From: Devosia riboflavina
GTDB lineage: Bacteria; Pseudomonadota; Alphaproteobacteria; Rhizobiales; Devosiaceae
NCBI RefSeq assembly: GCF_000743575.1
Contig: NZ_JQGC01000005.1
Span: forward strand, 1 to 64,000
Direction of reading: 5' to 3'
DNA length: 64,000 bases
The notes beneath the pieces were generated by a model that was given only the letters and a program-made list of their open reading frames with translations, did not search any database and was not told where the DNA came from. Shown here piece after piece: positions 30,734-38,273 of this stretch (position 1 is its first letter; the number at the start of each line of letters is the position of its first letter). A program made the translations under genes and the position numbers.

Positions 30734-31183
30734 TCATGAGGACGCGCCGAAAGGCACGTCTTCGTCCCAATCCTCTACCTTCTCCACATCACTCACCGGC
30801 TGCTCCCATAGGGCTTTGTGGTTGGGCTGGTAGAAAACCTGATAGGTCGACCTCAAGTAGTCGATCAGCGCATACGAGTGAGGCGGGGCAGTCCACTCTG
30901 GAACGGTGCGCATATGCTCCCAGTTCGCCATCTCGGCGACCTTCGCCCCATACTCTTCTGCCATCTCGTCGCCATCGGCACGGATGAACAGGATCGAGTC
31001 ATTGCTGACTTTGTGCCGCAGTTCCCACCATCCCCAGAGGTTGCTGCCTCTGTGGGGATCGTAAAACGGCACCAGCACCAATCCCCTATATTCCCGCGCC
31101 TCGGCCTCGCTCGGCCACATACCCCGTAGGTCCGCATGGTTCGGATTTCTATGCGGATAGATCCACTTCCAAGGGCTTTCCAT
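30734..31183 (-). CDS. Hypothetical protein under a LexA-type promoter
   Basis: A 149-residue, Trp- and Tyr-rich acidic protein (MESPWKWIYPHRNPNHADLR, FYDPHRGSNLWGWWELRH) with no recognised family. It is transcribed away from the gene at 31306; the 122-base gap between them contains two exact alphaproteobacterial LexA boxes, so it is probably induced by DNA damage. Its stop abuts the end of the late operon. A moron-type accessory gene is the likeliest class. Confidence 0.65.
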   Translation of the reverse strand: MESPWKWIYPHRNPNHADLRGMWPSEAEAREYRGLVLVPFYDPHRGSNLWGWWELRHKVSNDSILFIRADGDEMAEEYGAKVAEMANWEHMRTVPEWTAPPHSYALIDYLRSTYQVFYQPNHKALWEQPVSDVEKVEDWDEDVPFGASS

Positions 31184-31210
31184 GTCCCTTCTCCAATGCG
31201 GTTTCGATGA

Positions 31211-31225
31211 GAACCAAAAAAGAAC
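31211..31225 (-). promoter_or_regulatory. LexA (SOS) box 1
   Basis: The direct repeat GAAC-N7-GAAC, which is GTTC-N7-GTTC on the minus strand, the alphaproteobacterial LexA operator. On the minus strand a TTGACT -35-like element (31243-31238) lies just upstream, so the box covers the -10 region of the gene at 30734-31183. Confidence 0.7.
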
Positions 31226-31250
31226 ATGCAGGAGCGAGAGTCAAGCGCTT

Positions 31251-31265
31251 GTTCCGCGTCTGTTC
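31251..31265 (+). promoter_or_regulatory. LexA (SOS) box 2
   Basis: GTTC-N7-GTTC, a second exact operator 26 bases from the first. It overlaps the -35 (TTGTTC, 31249-31254) and spacer of a candidate rightward promoter whose -10 would be TAGGAG (31272-31277), ahead of the gene at 31306. Confidence 0.7.
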
Positions 31266-31305
31266 ACGGTGTAGGAGTCCTGACCTCATGAACTGAGGTG
31301 TCCCT

Positions 31306-31479
31306 ATGCCCATCGAAATCAAACTCAACAATGCTGAACGCATTCGCCGTGCCAAGCTCGCAAATCCTGCCATTACGGAGCAGGAGATGGTCTCAACGCT
31401 TGGTGTCACGGCAGGCCAGGTAAAGGCCGCGTTGGCCTACAAAAACCCTGGCCAGAAGCCCGGCCGTAAGCGCGCATGA
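31306..31479 (+). CDS. Small basic protein, possible DNA binding (57 aa)
   Basis: A 57-residue protein beginning MPIEIKLNNAERIRRAKLAN. Residues 22-43 (AITEQEMVSTLGVTAGQVKAAL) read like a helix-turn-helix: helix, Gly turn, helix. The tail is basic (PGQKPGRKRA). It could be a small transcription regulator such as an antirepressor or SOS-linked regulator; this is inferred from the pattern only. It lies 40 bases downstream of LexA box 2 and four bases upstream of the next gene. Confidence 0.6.
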   Translation: MPIEIKLNNAERIRRAKLANPAITEQEMVSTLGVTAGQVKAALAYKNPGQKPGRKRA

Positions 31480-31483
31480 CGCC

Positions 31484-32032
31484 ATGGACGTGCCGGCCCG
31501 TCTGAAATGGCGAAAGGGAGCGGACGGCTTCATTGCCCATCCAACCGCCACCGATCATCACGAGCGTTTTGCGTCGCTCCGCCTATACAATTCCGGATGG
31601 AACACCGACGTGACGCCGCCCAGACGCTTCGAAAGCTGGCTCTGGCTGGTTAAGTGGGAGGGGTGGTTCGTCGAGCACGGCTATTGGGACAACAAGCAAG
31701 GCGCCGCTGACAAGGCGACCGAGGCCTGGTGGCGGTGCGTCCAGACCGATATTCCGCGCGATGTCGATATGGAAGTCGCCATGATTGTCGCACGGGCGCT
31801 GGTGATGCCGGTGCCCAACAGTCTTTTCGGAGAGGACGCCAATTTTCTCCAGAAGGTGAATTGGCACCTGCATGAGGTCTATCGCCACGAAATTGCGGCT
31901 GGGGTGCCCGCGCTGAAGAACCTTAGCGAGCAGCTATCGGCTGAGCTGTTTCGGCGGCGCGAGGCAGGCGAATACAAAGAGCCAGAGCCCTACCAATCGA
32001 GCCCGACCTTTCGACGACGCCGGCGGCGTTAG
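31484..32032 (+). CDS. Hypothetical protein, second gene of the SOS-linked unit
   Basis: A 182-residue protein of unknown function. The N-terminal half is Trp-rich with a beta pattern (LKWRKGADGFIAHP, SWLWLVKWEGWFVEHGYWD), the C-terminal half is helical, and the last residues are Arg-rich (SPTFRRRRRR), which suggests binding to nucleic acid. It follows the small basic protein by four bases and so is probably co-regulated by LexA. Its end overlaps the end of the convergent SRAP gene by four bases. Confidence 0.6.
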   Translation: MDVPARLKWRKGADGFIAHPTATDHHERFASLRLYNSGWNTDVTPPRRFESWLWLVKWEGWFVEHGYWDNKQGAADKATEAWWRCVQTDIPRDVDMEVAMIVARALVMPVPNSLFGEDANFLQKVNWHLHEVYRHEIAAGVPALKNLSEQLSAELFRRREAGEYKEPEPYQSSPTFRRRRRR

Positions 32033-32718
32033 AGCGAGTTGAGCGGTGCAATCCCTTCCGAGCCACCTTGCCAACGGTTCGAATTGACCTGGCGGTCCAC
32101 CCGGTGGTGGACCATGCTGCGGTTGATGCAGCGGCCGAGGATCGCACGCACCTCGTCCAATGGGGTTCTGGGGTCCATCCATGCGTCATAGTCGGCACGG
32201 TTCAGCACCAGCGGCTCTCGGTCGTGGATCTGGTCGACGGGCGGCTCAGCCGGCCCGGTGATGATGGTGCAGCTCTTGAGCGGCGTTCCATCCTTGTTGA
32301 CCTGGGTGTTGATGGCGTAAAGTCCTGCGAAGCTAAAACCTTCGCCGCCCGGCATGTGTATCCAGTGCGGGTCTTTGCCCTTATCGAGGGCCTTGGTCCA
32401 CTCGTAGTAGCCATCGGCCGGGATCAGGCAGCGCGTCTTGGAGAATGCGCTGCGGAAGACGGCGAGCTCGGAAACCGTTTCGATGCGCGCATTGATCAGC
32501 GGCGCGCCCTTCACCTCCTTGAAGAAGGTAGGGACGAGGCCCCAGCGACCTTCGTCATAGATCGGCTCTTCGCCCTCGAGCCGAACAAACTCCACAATGT
32601 CGGTGGGGCAAATATTGTAGCGCGGCGCCGTGTTCTTCGCGCGGCGGGCGTCAGAATGGATGTTGTAGAGGCCATGAACCTGTTCCCAGGTCATGGCATG
32701 GGTATAACGTCCGCACAT
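32029..32718 (-). CDS. SRAP / HMCES-YedK family protein
   Basis: A 229-residue protein of the SOS response-associated peptidase family, which covalently traps abasic sites in single-stranded DNA. The initiator Met must be removed to expose Cys2 (MCGRYTH), so the start is fixed at 32718. Other active-site residues are visible: Asn76 and Arg78 in INARIET, Glu106 in GYYEW, and His165 in QIHDREPLVL, where the family usually has HxRMP. Length agrees with the family (about 220-230). Such genes are found both in chromosomes and in phages; the neighbouring SOS-type genes fit a DNA-repair theme. No LexA box is seen before it. Confidence 0.92.
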   Translation of the reverse strand: MCGRYTHAMTWEQVHGLYNIHSDARRAKNTAPRYNICPTDIVEFVRLEGEEPIYDEGRWGLVPTFFKEVKGAPLINARIETVSELAVFRSAFSKTRCLIPADGYYEWTKALDKGKDPHWIHMPGGEGFSFAGLYAINTQVNKDGTPLKSCTIITGPAEPPVDQIHDREPLVLNRADYDAWMDPRTPLDEVRAILGRCINRSMVHHRVDRQVNSNRWQGGSEGIAPLNSL

Positions 32719-32793
32719 GCGCCAACTTCCGATTGAGACAGTCAAGCCACACGGCGACAATGGCACATCCCTGTTTCGATTCCACCCCTGACA

Positions 32794-33030
32794 ATGCCGA
32801 CCAAATATCAATCCGCCACGGGCTCCATCTCCCTGACCGCCGATGACGAGCACAAGTTCCCGATCTATTTTTGTGAGGAATGCGACGCGCCGCACGCCGC
32901 CTTTGGCATCAAGCAAGGGGATGGGCGCAAAAGCTATTGCGGTTGGTTGAATGGGAGGGCGATGTGCATCGGGAAGGGTAGGGCGGAGGATGGCGGAAAG
33001 GTGCCGGCGGCGGCACCGCCTTGGTCATAG
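32794..33030 (+). CDS. Small cysteine-rich protein, possible zinc binder
   Basis: A 78-residue protein divergent from the SRAP gene. It has a CEEC pair (about residues 28-31, FCEECDAPHAAFG) and two later cysteines (SYCGWLNGRAMC), enough for one zinc site. No strong ribosome site precedes the ATG. The reading frame ends 127 bases before the tRNA-Trp gene. It may be the last gene of the prophage or a host gene; no function is assigned. Confidence 0.4.
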   Translation: MPTKYQSATGSISLTADDEHKFPIYFCEECDAPHAAFGIKQGDGRKSYCGWLNGRAMCIGKGRAEDGGKVPAAAPPWS

Positions 33031-33065
33031 CCACGAGCCGCTGGGGGAGCGAAGCGAGAACGAGA

Positions 33066-33095
33066 GTGTCTAACCTCCGGTGGGAGGTGTCTAAC
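33066..33095. repeat. Direct repeats GTGTCTAAC near the tRNA 3' end
   Basis: Two copies of GTGTCTAAC (33066-33074 and 33087-33095), 21 bases apart, separated by the small palindrome CTCC-GGTG-GGAG. A third partial copy, GTGTCTAAT, lies on the other side of the tRNA gene at 33245-33253. Spaced direct repeats beside a tRNA 3' end are the layout of integrase arm-binding sites, but promoter-like elements are an alternative. Confidence 0.4.
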
Positions 33096-33156
33096 TGTTC
33101 TAGAATGTTCTGGAAGCAAATCGGAGCGAAGCTCAACGATATCAACGACTAGTGCC

Positions 33157-33232
33157 TGGCAGGGGCTGGGGGACTCGAACCCACGACCCTCGGTTTTGGA
33201 GACCGATGCTCTACCAACTGAGCTAAACCCCT
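33157..33232 (-). tRNA. tRNA-Trp (CCA anticodon)
   Basis: A complete 76-base tRNA with encoded CCA. The acceptor stem AGGGGTT pairs with AGCCCCT (one T-G pair), the D-loop is AGCTCAGTTGGTAGAGC, the anticodon stem TCGGT-ACCGA holds the loop CTCCAAA with anticodon CCA, and the T-arm carries GGTTCGAGTCC. On the minus strand a likely promoter (TTGCAC and TTAGAC region, about 33250-33275) lies upstream. Its 3' end points to the prophage, so it is the probable attachment gene. tRNA-Trp beside secE is a usual alphaproteobacterial arrangement, though here the two are in opposite orientation. Confidence 0.97.
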
Positions 33233-33369
33233 TCAGGCGAGGGTGTGTCTAATAGCAAAGCGCGCGCCGTGCAAGTGGGTGATGCCAGTTCACCCACAGT
33301 TTGCTCCCTGGTCACGACTTGGCAATCTCCTTGCGCCAGATTTGCTTCCGGCAAATTGGGGGATCTGTC

Positions 33370-34071
33370 ATGTGCCTGGCCTGCAATTCAAAAATCGTCA
33401 CGCCGTCGCGCCGTTCCGTGCTGCTGGGTGGCCTCGCGGCCCTATCGGCCAGCGCGCTGCCGGCCTTTGCCCAGGAGCAAGCGGCCCCGTCGCCCGACGA
33501 GTCCCTGCAACGCCTGCTTGACGGCAATGCCCGCTATGTCGCCGGCCAGCGCACCAATACCGATTTCTCTGTGGGCCGCGCTTCCCGCGCACTGACCCAG
33601 CGCCCCTTCGCCGCCATTTTGAGCTGCGCGGATTCCCGTGTGGCACCCGAACTCGTCTTCGATCAGGGGCCGGGCGACCTTTTCGTCGTCCGCGTCGCCG
33701 GCAATTTCGTCAATGATGACGGCCTTGCCAGCCTCGAATACGCGATCAATTTCCTCGAAACGCCGCTGATCATGGTGCTCGGCCATTCCAATTGCGGTGC
33801 CGTAGATGCGGCCATCAAAGTCGTCCGCGACGGTCTTGCCTTGCCCGGCCATCTACCCGACATGATCGAACCGATCCGCCCGGCCGCGGAAGCGGCTCTG
33901 GCCCAGTCGCCATCCGATCCACTCGGCCTTGCCATTACAGCCAATGTGCAGAATGCGGTCGCGCGCCTCGAAGCGGCCGAACCCATCCTGGCGGCGCGCG
34001 TAAACAGCAAAAGCCTGCGCGTAGTCGGCGCGCAATACGATCTGCAAACGGGGCAGGTCGCTCTTCTCTAG
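33370..34071 (+). CDS. Periplasmic beta-carbonic anhydrase
   Basis: A 233-residue zinc enzyme that interconverts CO2 and bicarbonate. The beta-class ligands are present: Cys86, Asp88 and Arg90 in SCADSRV, then His139 and Cys142 in LGHSNCGAV. The N-terminus has a Tat signal (SRRSVLLGGLAALSASALPA) with twin Arg at 14-15 and likely cleavage after AFA at 34, so it is exported folded to the periplasm. The ATG at 33370 has a GGGGA site. It lies between tRNA-Trp and secE, an unusual position, in the same direction as secE. Confidence 0.92.
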   Translation: MCLACNSKIVTPSRRSVLLGGLAALSASALPAFAQEQAAPSPDESLQRLLDGNARYVAGQRTNTDFSVGRASRALTQRPFAAILSCADSRVAPELVFDQGPGDLFVVRVAGNFVNDDGLASLEYAINFLETPLIMVLGHSNCGAVDAAIKVVRDGLALPGHLPDMIEPIRPAAEAALAQSPSDPLGLAITANVQNAVARLEAAEPILAARVNSKSLRVVGAQYDLQTGQVALL

Positions 34072-34078
34072 GGGGAGT

Positions 34079-34345
34079 CTATTCTGCCGCCATCGGCATG
34101 CGCTGCTGGTGCCGCAGCTTCAGCTTATTGAGCTGGCGCGCAGCGTGACCGAGGAGGGCATGGCGGATGGCCTCGGAGCTGGCGGTCCCGATATCGGCCT
34201 TCACCTTGAGGTCAAGCGTGTAGTCGGTATGGGTTCCGAGGAAATCCTCGCCGATCCGCACGCGAACTGCGCCGACGACGCGCCCCGAAATGGCCTTGTG
34301 CGGGCCGAAATGCATAAGCTGGCAAGACTTGATGTCGAAAGACAT
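34079..34345 (-). CDS. Conserved hypothetical protein (88 aa)
   Basis: An 88-residue protein beginning MSFDIKSCQLMHFGPHKAIS. It has two beta strands (SGRVVGAVRVRIGEDFLG, YTLDLKVKADIG), then a helix (SEAIRHALLGHAARQLNKLKL) and a basic end. It looks like a small soluble cytoplasmic protein; no function is known to me. A GGGGGAGGC ribosome site lies upstream of the ATG. It is convergent with the carbonic anhydrase gene and divergent from secE. Confidence 0.7.
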   Translation of the reverse strand: MSFDIKSCQLMHFGPHKAISGRVVGAVRVRIGEDFLGTHTDYTLDLKVKADIGTASSEAIRHALLGHAARQLNKLKLRHQQRMPMAAE

Positions 34346-34505
34346 GGAATGCCTCCCCCGGCGGCGCCACCTTTTGGTCGCAATTCAATCCAATTCCAAC
34401 CTTGATTCGGATGCAAGAGGCTTCCACAGGTTTTTCCAAATATGCTTTATGCCTGTTGCGCGCCGGCCATGTGACGTTGAAAGCCTTGCGTCCCGTTAAT
34501 GACGG

Positions 34506-34534
34506 TTGCAATTGCATTCGAGATTGAATAGATA
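34506..34534 (+). promoter_or_regulatory. Candidate secE promoter
   Basis: TTGCAA (34506-34511) and TAGATA (34529-34534) with a 17-base spacer, 68 bases before the secE start. This is the best sigma-70-like match in the gap between the divergent gene at 34079-34345 and secE. Confidence 0.45.
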
Positions 34535-34602
34535 CCCCCAATCCAGCCGTGCGGGAATCCTGCGCGGCCTTTGGTTTTGCACCAAAACAACCGGAATCGA
34601 CT

Positions 34603-34797
34603 ATGGCCCGTACCAATCCGATCACCTTCCTTCAGCAGGTCCGCTCGGAAACCTCCAAGGTAACCTGGCCGAGCCGGAACGAGGTTGTGATCTCGACCAT
34701 CATGGTGCTGGTGCTGGTGACCTTTGCGAGCTTGTTTTTCCTGTTCGCAGATCAGGTCATCTCGTGGCTGGTGTCTATGATGCTTTCGATCCGCTAA
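34603..34797 (+). CDS. secE: Protein translocase subunit SecE
   Basis: A 64-residue short-form SecE with a cytoplasmic amphipathic helix (NPITFLQQVRSETSKVTWPS), the family-typical SKVTWPSR motif, and one membrane helix (about residues 31-55). It clamps SecY in the translocon. One-helix SecE of this size is normal outside the enterics. It starts the secE-nusG unit; the ATG was chosen because it gives the conserved N-terminus, where longer readings add unrelated residues. Confidence 0.96.
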   Translation: MARTNPITFLQQVRSETSKVTWPSRNEVVISTIMVLVLVTFASLFFLFADQVISWLVSMMLSIR

Positions 34798-34833
34798 GCG
34801 GGTCAGGCGACTAACGAGGAGCGGCAAGGCGGC

Positions 34834-35364
34834 ATGGCCAAGCGCTGGTACATTGTTCAGGCGTACTCGAACTTCGAGCGCAAGGTAGCGGACGCGATCA
34901 AGGAAAAGGTCGCCCAGACCAAGCTCGAACACCTGTTCGACGACGTCATCGTGCCGACCGAGAAGGTCGTCGAAATCCGTCGCGGCCGTAAGGTCGATAC
35001 GGAACGCAAGTTCTTCCCCGGCTATGTGCTGGTGAAGATGGATCTTACCGATCAGACTTTCCATCTGATCAAGAATACGCCGAAGGTGACCGGTTTCCTG
35101 GGCGCTGATAACAAGCCCATGCCGATCTCCGAGAAGGAAGCCATGTCGATCCTGCAGCAGGTGCAGGAAGGCGTCGAGCATCCCAAGCCTTCCGTCAGCT
35201 TCGAGGTTGGCGAAAGCGTTCGCGTTTCCGACGGTCCCTTTGCCAGCTTCAATGGCATCGTGGAAGAAGTCGACGAAGAGCGCTCCCGCCTCAAGGTGGA
35301 AGTTTCGATTTTCGGGCGCCCCACTCCGGTGGAGCTCGAATACGGTCAGGTCGAGAAGGTCTAA
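34834..35364 (+). CDS. nusG: Transcription termination/antitermination factor NusG
   Basis: A 176-residue protein with the NGN domain ([41 protein letters not shown]) and the C-terminal KOW domain ([38 protein letters not shown]). It binds RNA polymerase, suppresses pausing, and couples it to Rho or ribosomal protein S10. It follows secE with a ribosome site GAGGAG in the 36-base gap, the universal secE-nusG order. Confidence 0.98.
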   Translation: MAKRWYIVQAYSNFERKVADAIKEKVAQTKLEHLFDDVIVPTEKVVEIRRGRKVDTERKFFPGYVLVKMDLTDQTFHLIKNTPKVTGFLGADNKPMPISEKEAMSILQQVQEGVEHPKPSVSFEVGESVRVSDGPFASFNGIVEEVDEERSRLKVEVSIFGRPTPVELEYGQVEKV

Positions 35365-35576
35365 GCGTTTTGGCGCAAGCCAAAATCGCCCCCAGCGTTT
35401 TTGGCGTCAGCCGAAAATCGCGACTTCTCGCACGACGAACAAGAAATTCCGGCGCGAGCCGGATAACGGGGCACTTCGGTGCTTCGAAACCCGTGGAAGG
35501 GGATGGCGGTCGCCAAGCCGTCTATCAACCCCGCACCACGGCTCAACTGCCGGTTTCGGCACATAGAGGATAGAAA
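35365..35576 (+). promoter_or_regulatory. rplK leader region with tandem hairpins
   Basis: The 212 bases between nusG and rplK contain two similar hairpins, 35366-35388 (TTTTGGC-GCAA-GCCAAAA) and 35395-35421 (TTTTTGGC-GTCA-GCCGAAAA), then a GC-rich stretch. The L11 operon in bacteria is autoregulated by L1 binding to its mRNA leader; this region is the place for that site, but the L1 site itself was not identified by eye. Confidence 0.45.
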
Positions 35577-36005
35577 ATGGCAAAGAAAATCGTTGGCTAC
35601 GTAAAGCTGCAGGTTGCTGCGGGTTCCGCAACTCCCTCCCCGCCGATCGGCCCGGCTCTGGGTCAGCGCGGTCTGAACATCATGGAATTCTGCAAGGCCT
35701 TCAATGCGGCTACGCAGGAGATCGAAAAGGGTGCTCCGATTCCGGTCGTGATCACCGCTTACGCCGACAAGAGCTTCACCTTCGTGATGAAGCAGCCGCC
35801 GGTGACCTACTTCATCAAGAAGGCCGTCAACCTCAAGTCCGGTTCGAAGAACCCGGGCAAGGAATCGGCCGGCACGATCACGACGGCTCAGCTTCGTGAA
35901 ATCGCCGAGAAGAAGATGGTTGATCTCAATGCCGACAATGTCGAGGCCGCAATCTCGATGATCGCCGGCTCCGCCCGTTCCATGGGCATCCAGGTCGAGG
36001 GCTGA
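35577..36005 (+). CDS. rplK: 50S ribosomal protein L11
   Basis: A 142-residue protein with the family segments [31 protein letters not shown] (N-terminal domain, shown here only as an overall pattern) and [10 protein letters not shown], then the C-terminal RNA-binding domain ending [14 protein letters not shown]. It forms the GTPase-associated centre with 23S rRNA and binds EF-G and RelA-linked signals. It is the first gene of the rplK-rplA unit; AGGATAG precedes the ATG. Confidence 0.98.
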   Translation: MAKKIVGYVKLQVAAGSATPSPPIGPALGQRGLNIMEFCKAFNAATQEIEKGAPIPVVITAYADKSFTFVMKQPPVTYFIKKAVNLKSGSKNPGKESAGTITTAQLREIAEKKMVDLNADNVEAAISMIAGSARSMGIQVEG

Positions 36006-36010
36006 TTTAG

Positions 36011-36703
36011 ATGGTAAAGATCGCAAAGAAGGTCGCCGCTGCCCGTGAAGGCATCGACCGCAACAAGCTCTATTCGCTCGACGCCGCTGTGAAGCTCGTC
36101 AAGTCGAAGGCCTCGGCCAAGTTCGACGAAACCGTCGAAATCGCGATGAACCTCGGCGTTGACCCGCGTCACGCCGACCAGATGGTTCGTGGCGTCGTCA
36201 ACCTGCCCAACGGCACCGGCAAGACCGTTCGCGTCGCCGTGTTCGCCCGTGGCGCCAAGGCCGACGAAGCCAAGGCTGCCGGTGCTGACATCGTCGGCGC
36301 CGAAGACCTCCTGGAAATCATCCAGGGCGGCAAGCTCGACTTCGATCGCTGCATTGCTACCCCGGACATGATGCCGCTGGTCGGCCGTCTCGGTAAGATC
36401 CTCGGGCCGCGCAACCTGATGCCGAACCCGAAGGTTGGCACCGTGACCATGGACGTCAAGGGTGCCGTCGGCGCTGCCAAGGGCGGTGCTGTCGAGTACC
36501 GCGTCGAAAAGGCCGGTATCATCCATGCCGGTATCGGCAAGGTCTCGTTCTCGGAAGAAGCACTTCTCGAGAACATCAAGGCCTTCACCGACGCCGTCGT
36601 GAAGTCCAAGCCCGCTGGCGCCAAGGGTACCTACGTCAAGAAGGTGTCCGTGTCGTCCACCATGGGCCCGGGCGTCCATGTCGAGCCGGGTACGGCTCTC
36701 TAA
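36011..36703 (+). CDS. rplA: 50S ribosomal protein L1
   Basis: A 230-residue two-domain protein of the L1 stalk. Family segments are [21 protein letters not shown], the middle domain with [20 protein letters not shown], and the C-terminal [21 protein letters not shown]1 helps move deacylated tRNA out of the E site and represses translation of its own operon. It begins five bases after rplK. Confidence 0.98.
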   Translation: MVKIAKKVAAAREGIDRNKLYSLDAAVKLVKSKASAKFDETVEIAMNLGVDPRHADQMVRGVVNLPNGTGKTVRVAVFARGAKADEAKAAGADIVGAEDLLEIIQGGKLDFDRCIATPDMMPLVGRLGKILGPRNLMPNPKVGTVTMDVKGAVGAAKGGAVEYRVEKAGIIHAGIGKVSFSEEALLENIKAFTDAVVKSKPAGAKGTYVKKVSVSSTMGPGVHVEPGTAL

Positions 36704-37001
36704 GAATTCCTATTCCGGGCGGTTTCGGCCGCCCGGTGTCGCCTTTCAGCGATGAAAGGCAAAAGTCCTGTCCGAGACTGCCGGTCGATCCGAAAGGATC
36801 GTTAATTCCATCTGGAGCCAGCAATAGACGGGGTGAGACACCGAAATTTCGGTTTCGGTTCGAACCTAGACCAGAGGCCCTCGGGCGCTCAGTTGGCAGG
36901 CACCTAACCGTTGCTCTCCGAACCCAAAAGGGGAGGGGGCAGCAATTGGCAATGGTCCCTGCATGCTTCGGCATACTGGGCCTAGTCTAGTGGAGACTAG
37001 C
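36704..37001 (+). promoter_or_regulatory. rplJ leader, L10-type autoregulatory region
   Basis: No gene in these 298 bases. Hairpins follow one another: 36715-36736 (CCGGGCGG / CCGCCCGG), 36741-36760 (GCCTTTC / GAAAGGC) and 36786-36799 (GATCC-GAAA-GGATC). Farther on is a GGGGTGAGACACC segment and a stem around CTAGTCTAGTGGAGACTAG just before rplJ. In other bacteria the L10-L12 complex binds this leader to control rplJL; the position and structure agree. Confidence 0.6.
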
Positions 37002-37520
37002 ATGGAAAAAGCGGAAAAGCGCGAAGTCGTAGCGTCGCTCCAGGAAGCCCTTGCGGGCGCTGGGTCGATCGTCGTCGCGCAGAACGTTGGTCTTTCCGTT
37101 GCTGCGTTCACTGATCTGCGCGTGCAGGTCAAGAAGGCAGGCGGCAAGGTCAAAGTCGCCAAGAACCGCCTTGCCAAGCTCGCTCTGAAGGAAACCGATG
37201 TCGCGGACATCTCGGGCCTGTTCACCGGCCCGACCGTGATTGCCTATGCGGAAGACCCGATCGTTGCGCCGAAAATCGCAGCGGCTTTCGCCGAGAAGAA
37301 CCAGAAGTTCGTTATTCTCGGTGGCGCAATGGGTACGACTGCGCTTGACGTCGATGGCGTCAAGACCCTGGCAACTCTGCCCTCGCTCGACGAACTGCGC
37401 GCCAAGCTCGCGGGTCTCGTCAAGCAGCCGGCACAGAACATCGCTTCCATTCTCGTGCAGCCGGGCGCGGGCATTGCTCGCGTTCTCAAGGCTCACGCCG
37501 AAAAGAGCGAAGCGGCATAA
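37002..37520 (+). CDS. rplJ: 50S ribosomal protein L10
   Basis: A 172-residue protein. The N-terminal rRNA-binding domain has KREVVASLQEALAGAGSIVV and the family segment VKVAKNRLAKLAL; the C-terminal helix (QPGAGIARVLKAHAEKSEAA) binds L12 dimers of the stalk. The ATG at 37002 gives the normal N-terminus. The gene has a long structured leader upstream and rplL 57 bases downstream. Confidence 0.98.
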   Translation: MEKAEKREVVASLQEALAGAGSIVVAQNVGLSVAAFTDLRVQVKKAGGKVKVAKNRLAKLALKETDVADISGLFTGPTVIAYAEDPIVAPKIAAAFAEKNQKFVILGGAMGTTALDVDGVKTLATLPSLDELRAKLAGLVKQPAQNIASILVQPGAGIARVLKAHAEKSEAA

Positions 37521-37577
37521 GCCGTTCCGACCAAAACTACCTGTTCGAACTGAAACACAATCTGGAAAGAGTAAAAA

Positions 37578-37952
37578 ATGGCCGATCTCGCCAAGCTCGT
37601 TGATGACCTCTCTGCCCTGACCGTTCTGGAAGCTTCCGAACTGTCCAAGCTCCTCGAAGAAAAGTGGGGCGTTTCCGCCGCTGCTCCGGTTGCTGTTGCC
37701 GCTGCTGGCGGTGCTGCTCCGGCCGCTGCTGCTGAAGAAAAGACCGAATTCGACGTGATCCTCGCCTCCTTCGGCGACAACAAGATCAACGTCATCAAGG
37801 AAGTCCGCGCCATCACCGGCCTGGGTCTCGGCGAAGCCAAGGCCCTGGTTGAAGGCGCTCCGAAGGCCATCAAGGAAGGCGCTTCGAAGGCTGAAGCCGA
37901 AGACATCAAGAAGAAGCTTGAAGAAGCTGGCGCCAAGGTCGAACTCAAGTAA
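37578..37952 (+). CDS. rplL: 50S ribosomal protein L7/L12
   Basis: A 124-residue acidic stalk protein. N-terminal dimerisation helices ([20 protein letters not shown]), an Ala-rich hinge ([20 protein letters not shown]) and the C-terminal factor-binding domain with [20 protein letters not shown] and [14 protein letters not shown]. It is present in several copies per ribosome and recruits translation GTPases. A terminator follows it at 37977. Confidence 0.98.
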   Translation: MADLAKLVDDLSALTVLEASELSKLLEEKWGVSAAAPVAVAAAGGAAPAAAAEEKTEFDVILASFGDNKINVIKEVRAITGLGLGEAKALVEGAPKAIKEGASKAEAEDIKKKLEEAGAKVELK

Positions 37953-37976
37953 GTTCGCTTTAGCACTTGAAATCGG

Positions 37977-38017
37977 CGAGATGGCGCTATATGTGCCATC
38001 TCGCTGTTCTGTTTTTA
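37977..38017 (+). terminator. Terminator or attenuator between rplL and rpoB
   Basis: Perfect 10-base arms GCGAGATGGC and GCCATCTCGC around a nine-base loop, followed after seven bases by TTTTT. An attenuator at this point lowers rpoBC expression relative to rplJL in other bacteria. Confidence 0.75.
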
Positions 38018-38228
38018 CGGAACGATTCGCCGGGCCGATTGGATGGGTTCTGGCGCCAATTTGCGGAAATTTATGACGATTTTTGATGTCGCAGGCACGT
38101 TGAAGCCTCTGTTGACCTCGCCTTGGGCATGGCCCGAAGCGGGGCTTTAGTCGTTTCTCACGAAGCTGTGATCGTGCCCATCGGTCCGTGGGTGCGGTTG
38201 GCGCGACATCGGTTGGACCTTGACTAAG

Positions 38229-38273
38229 GCATGTCTCCCGAAAGTGGGTACCGGTTTCTGGATAAAGACATGC
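38229..38273. repeat. Palindromic intergenic repeat, Rhizobiales type
   Basis: Arms GCATGTCT and AGACATGC enclose CCCGAAAG and CGGTTTCTGG, an imperfect palindrome of 45 bases. The combination CATGTCT-CCCGAAAG-CGGTTTC-GACATGC is a widespread extragenic repeat in Hyphomicrobiales genomes, as I recall it. Here it lies between rplL and rpoB. Confidence 0.65.

Larger units (their letters stand above)
1..33156. mobile_element. Prophage, lambda-type head with P2-type contractile tail (left end outside window)
   Basis: A continuous run of phage genes: a leftward accessory operon, then a rightward packaging, head, tail and lysis operon, then a short SOS-linked region. Terminase, portal, protease/scaffold, decoration and capsid genes are lambda-like; baseplate, sheath, tube, tape measure and late-control genes are P2-like. 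No integrase or repressor is seen, so the left end must lie beyond base 1. The right border is taken as the 3' end of the tRNA-Trp gene at 33157, a usual target for tyrosine integrases; the exact att repeat cannot be checked because its partner is outside the window. The SRAP gene and the small cysteine protein near 32-33 kb could be host genes instead. Confidence 0.9.

Noticed and set aside
32719..32793. A LexA box before the SRAP gene
   Set aside because: Expected from the family name, but no GTTC or GAAC pair is present in the gap.
33097..33110. GTTC-N6-GTTC near the tRNA, like a LexA box
   Set aside because: The spacing is six rather than the seven bases of the alphaproteobacterial LexA operator, and no gene starts nearby.
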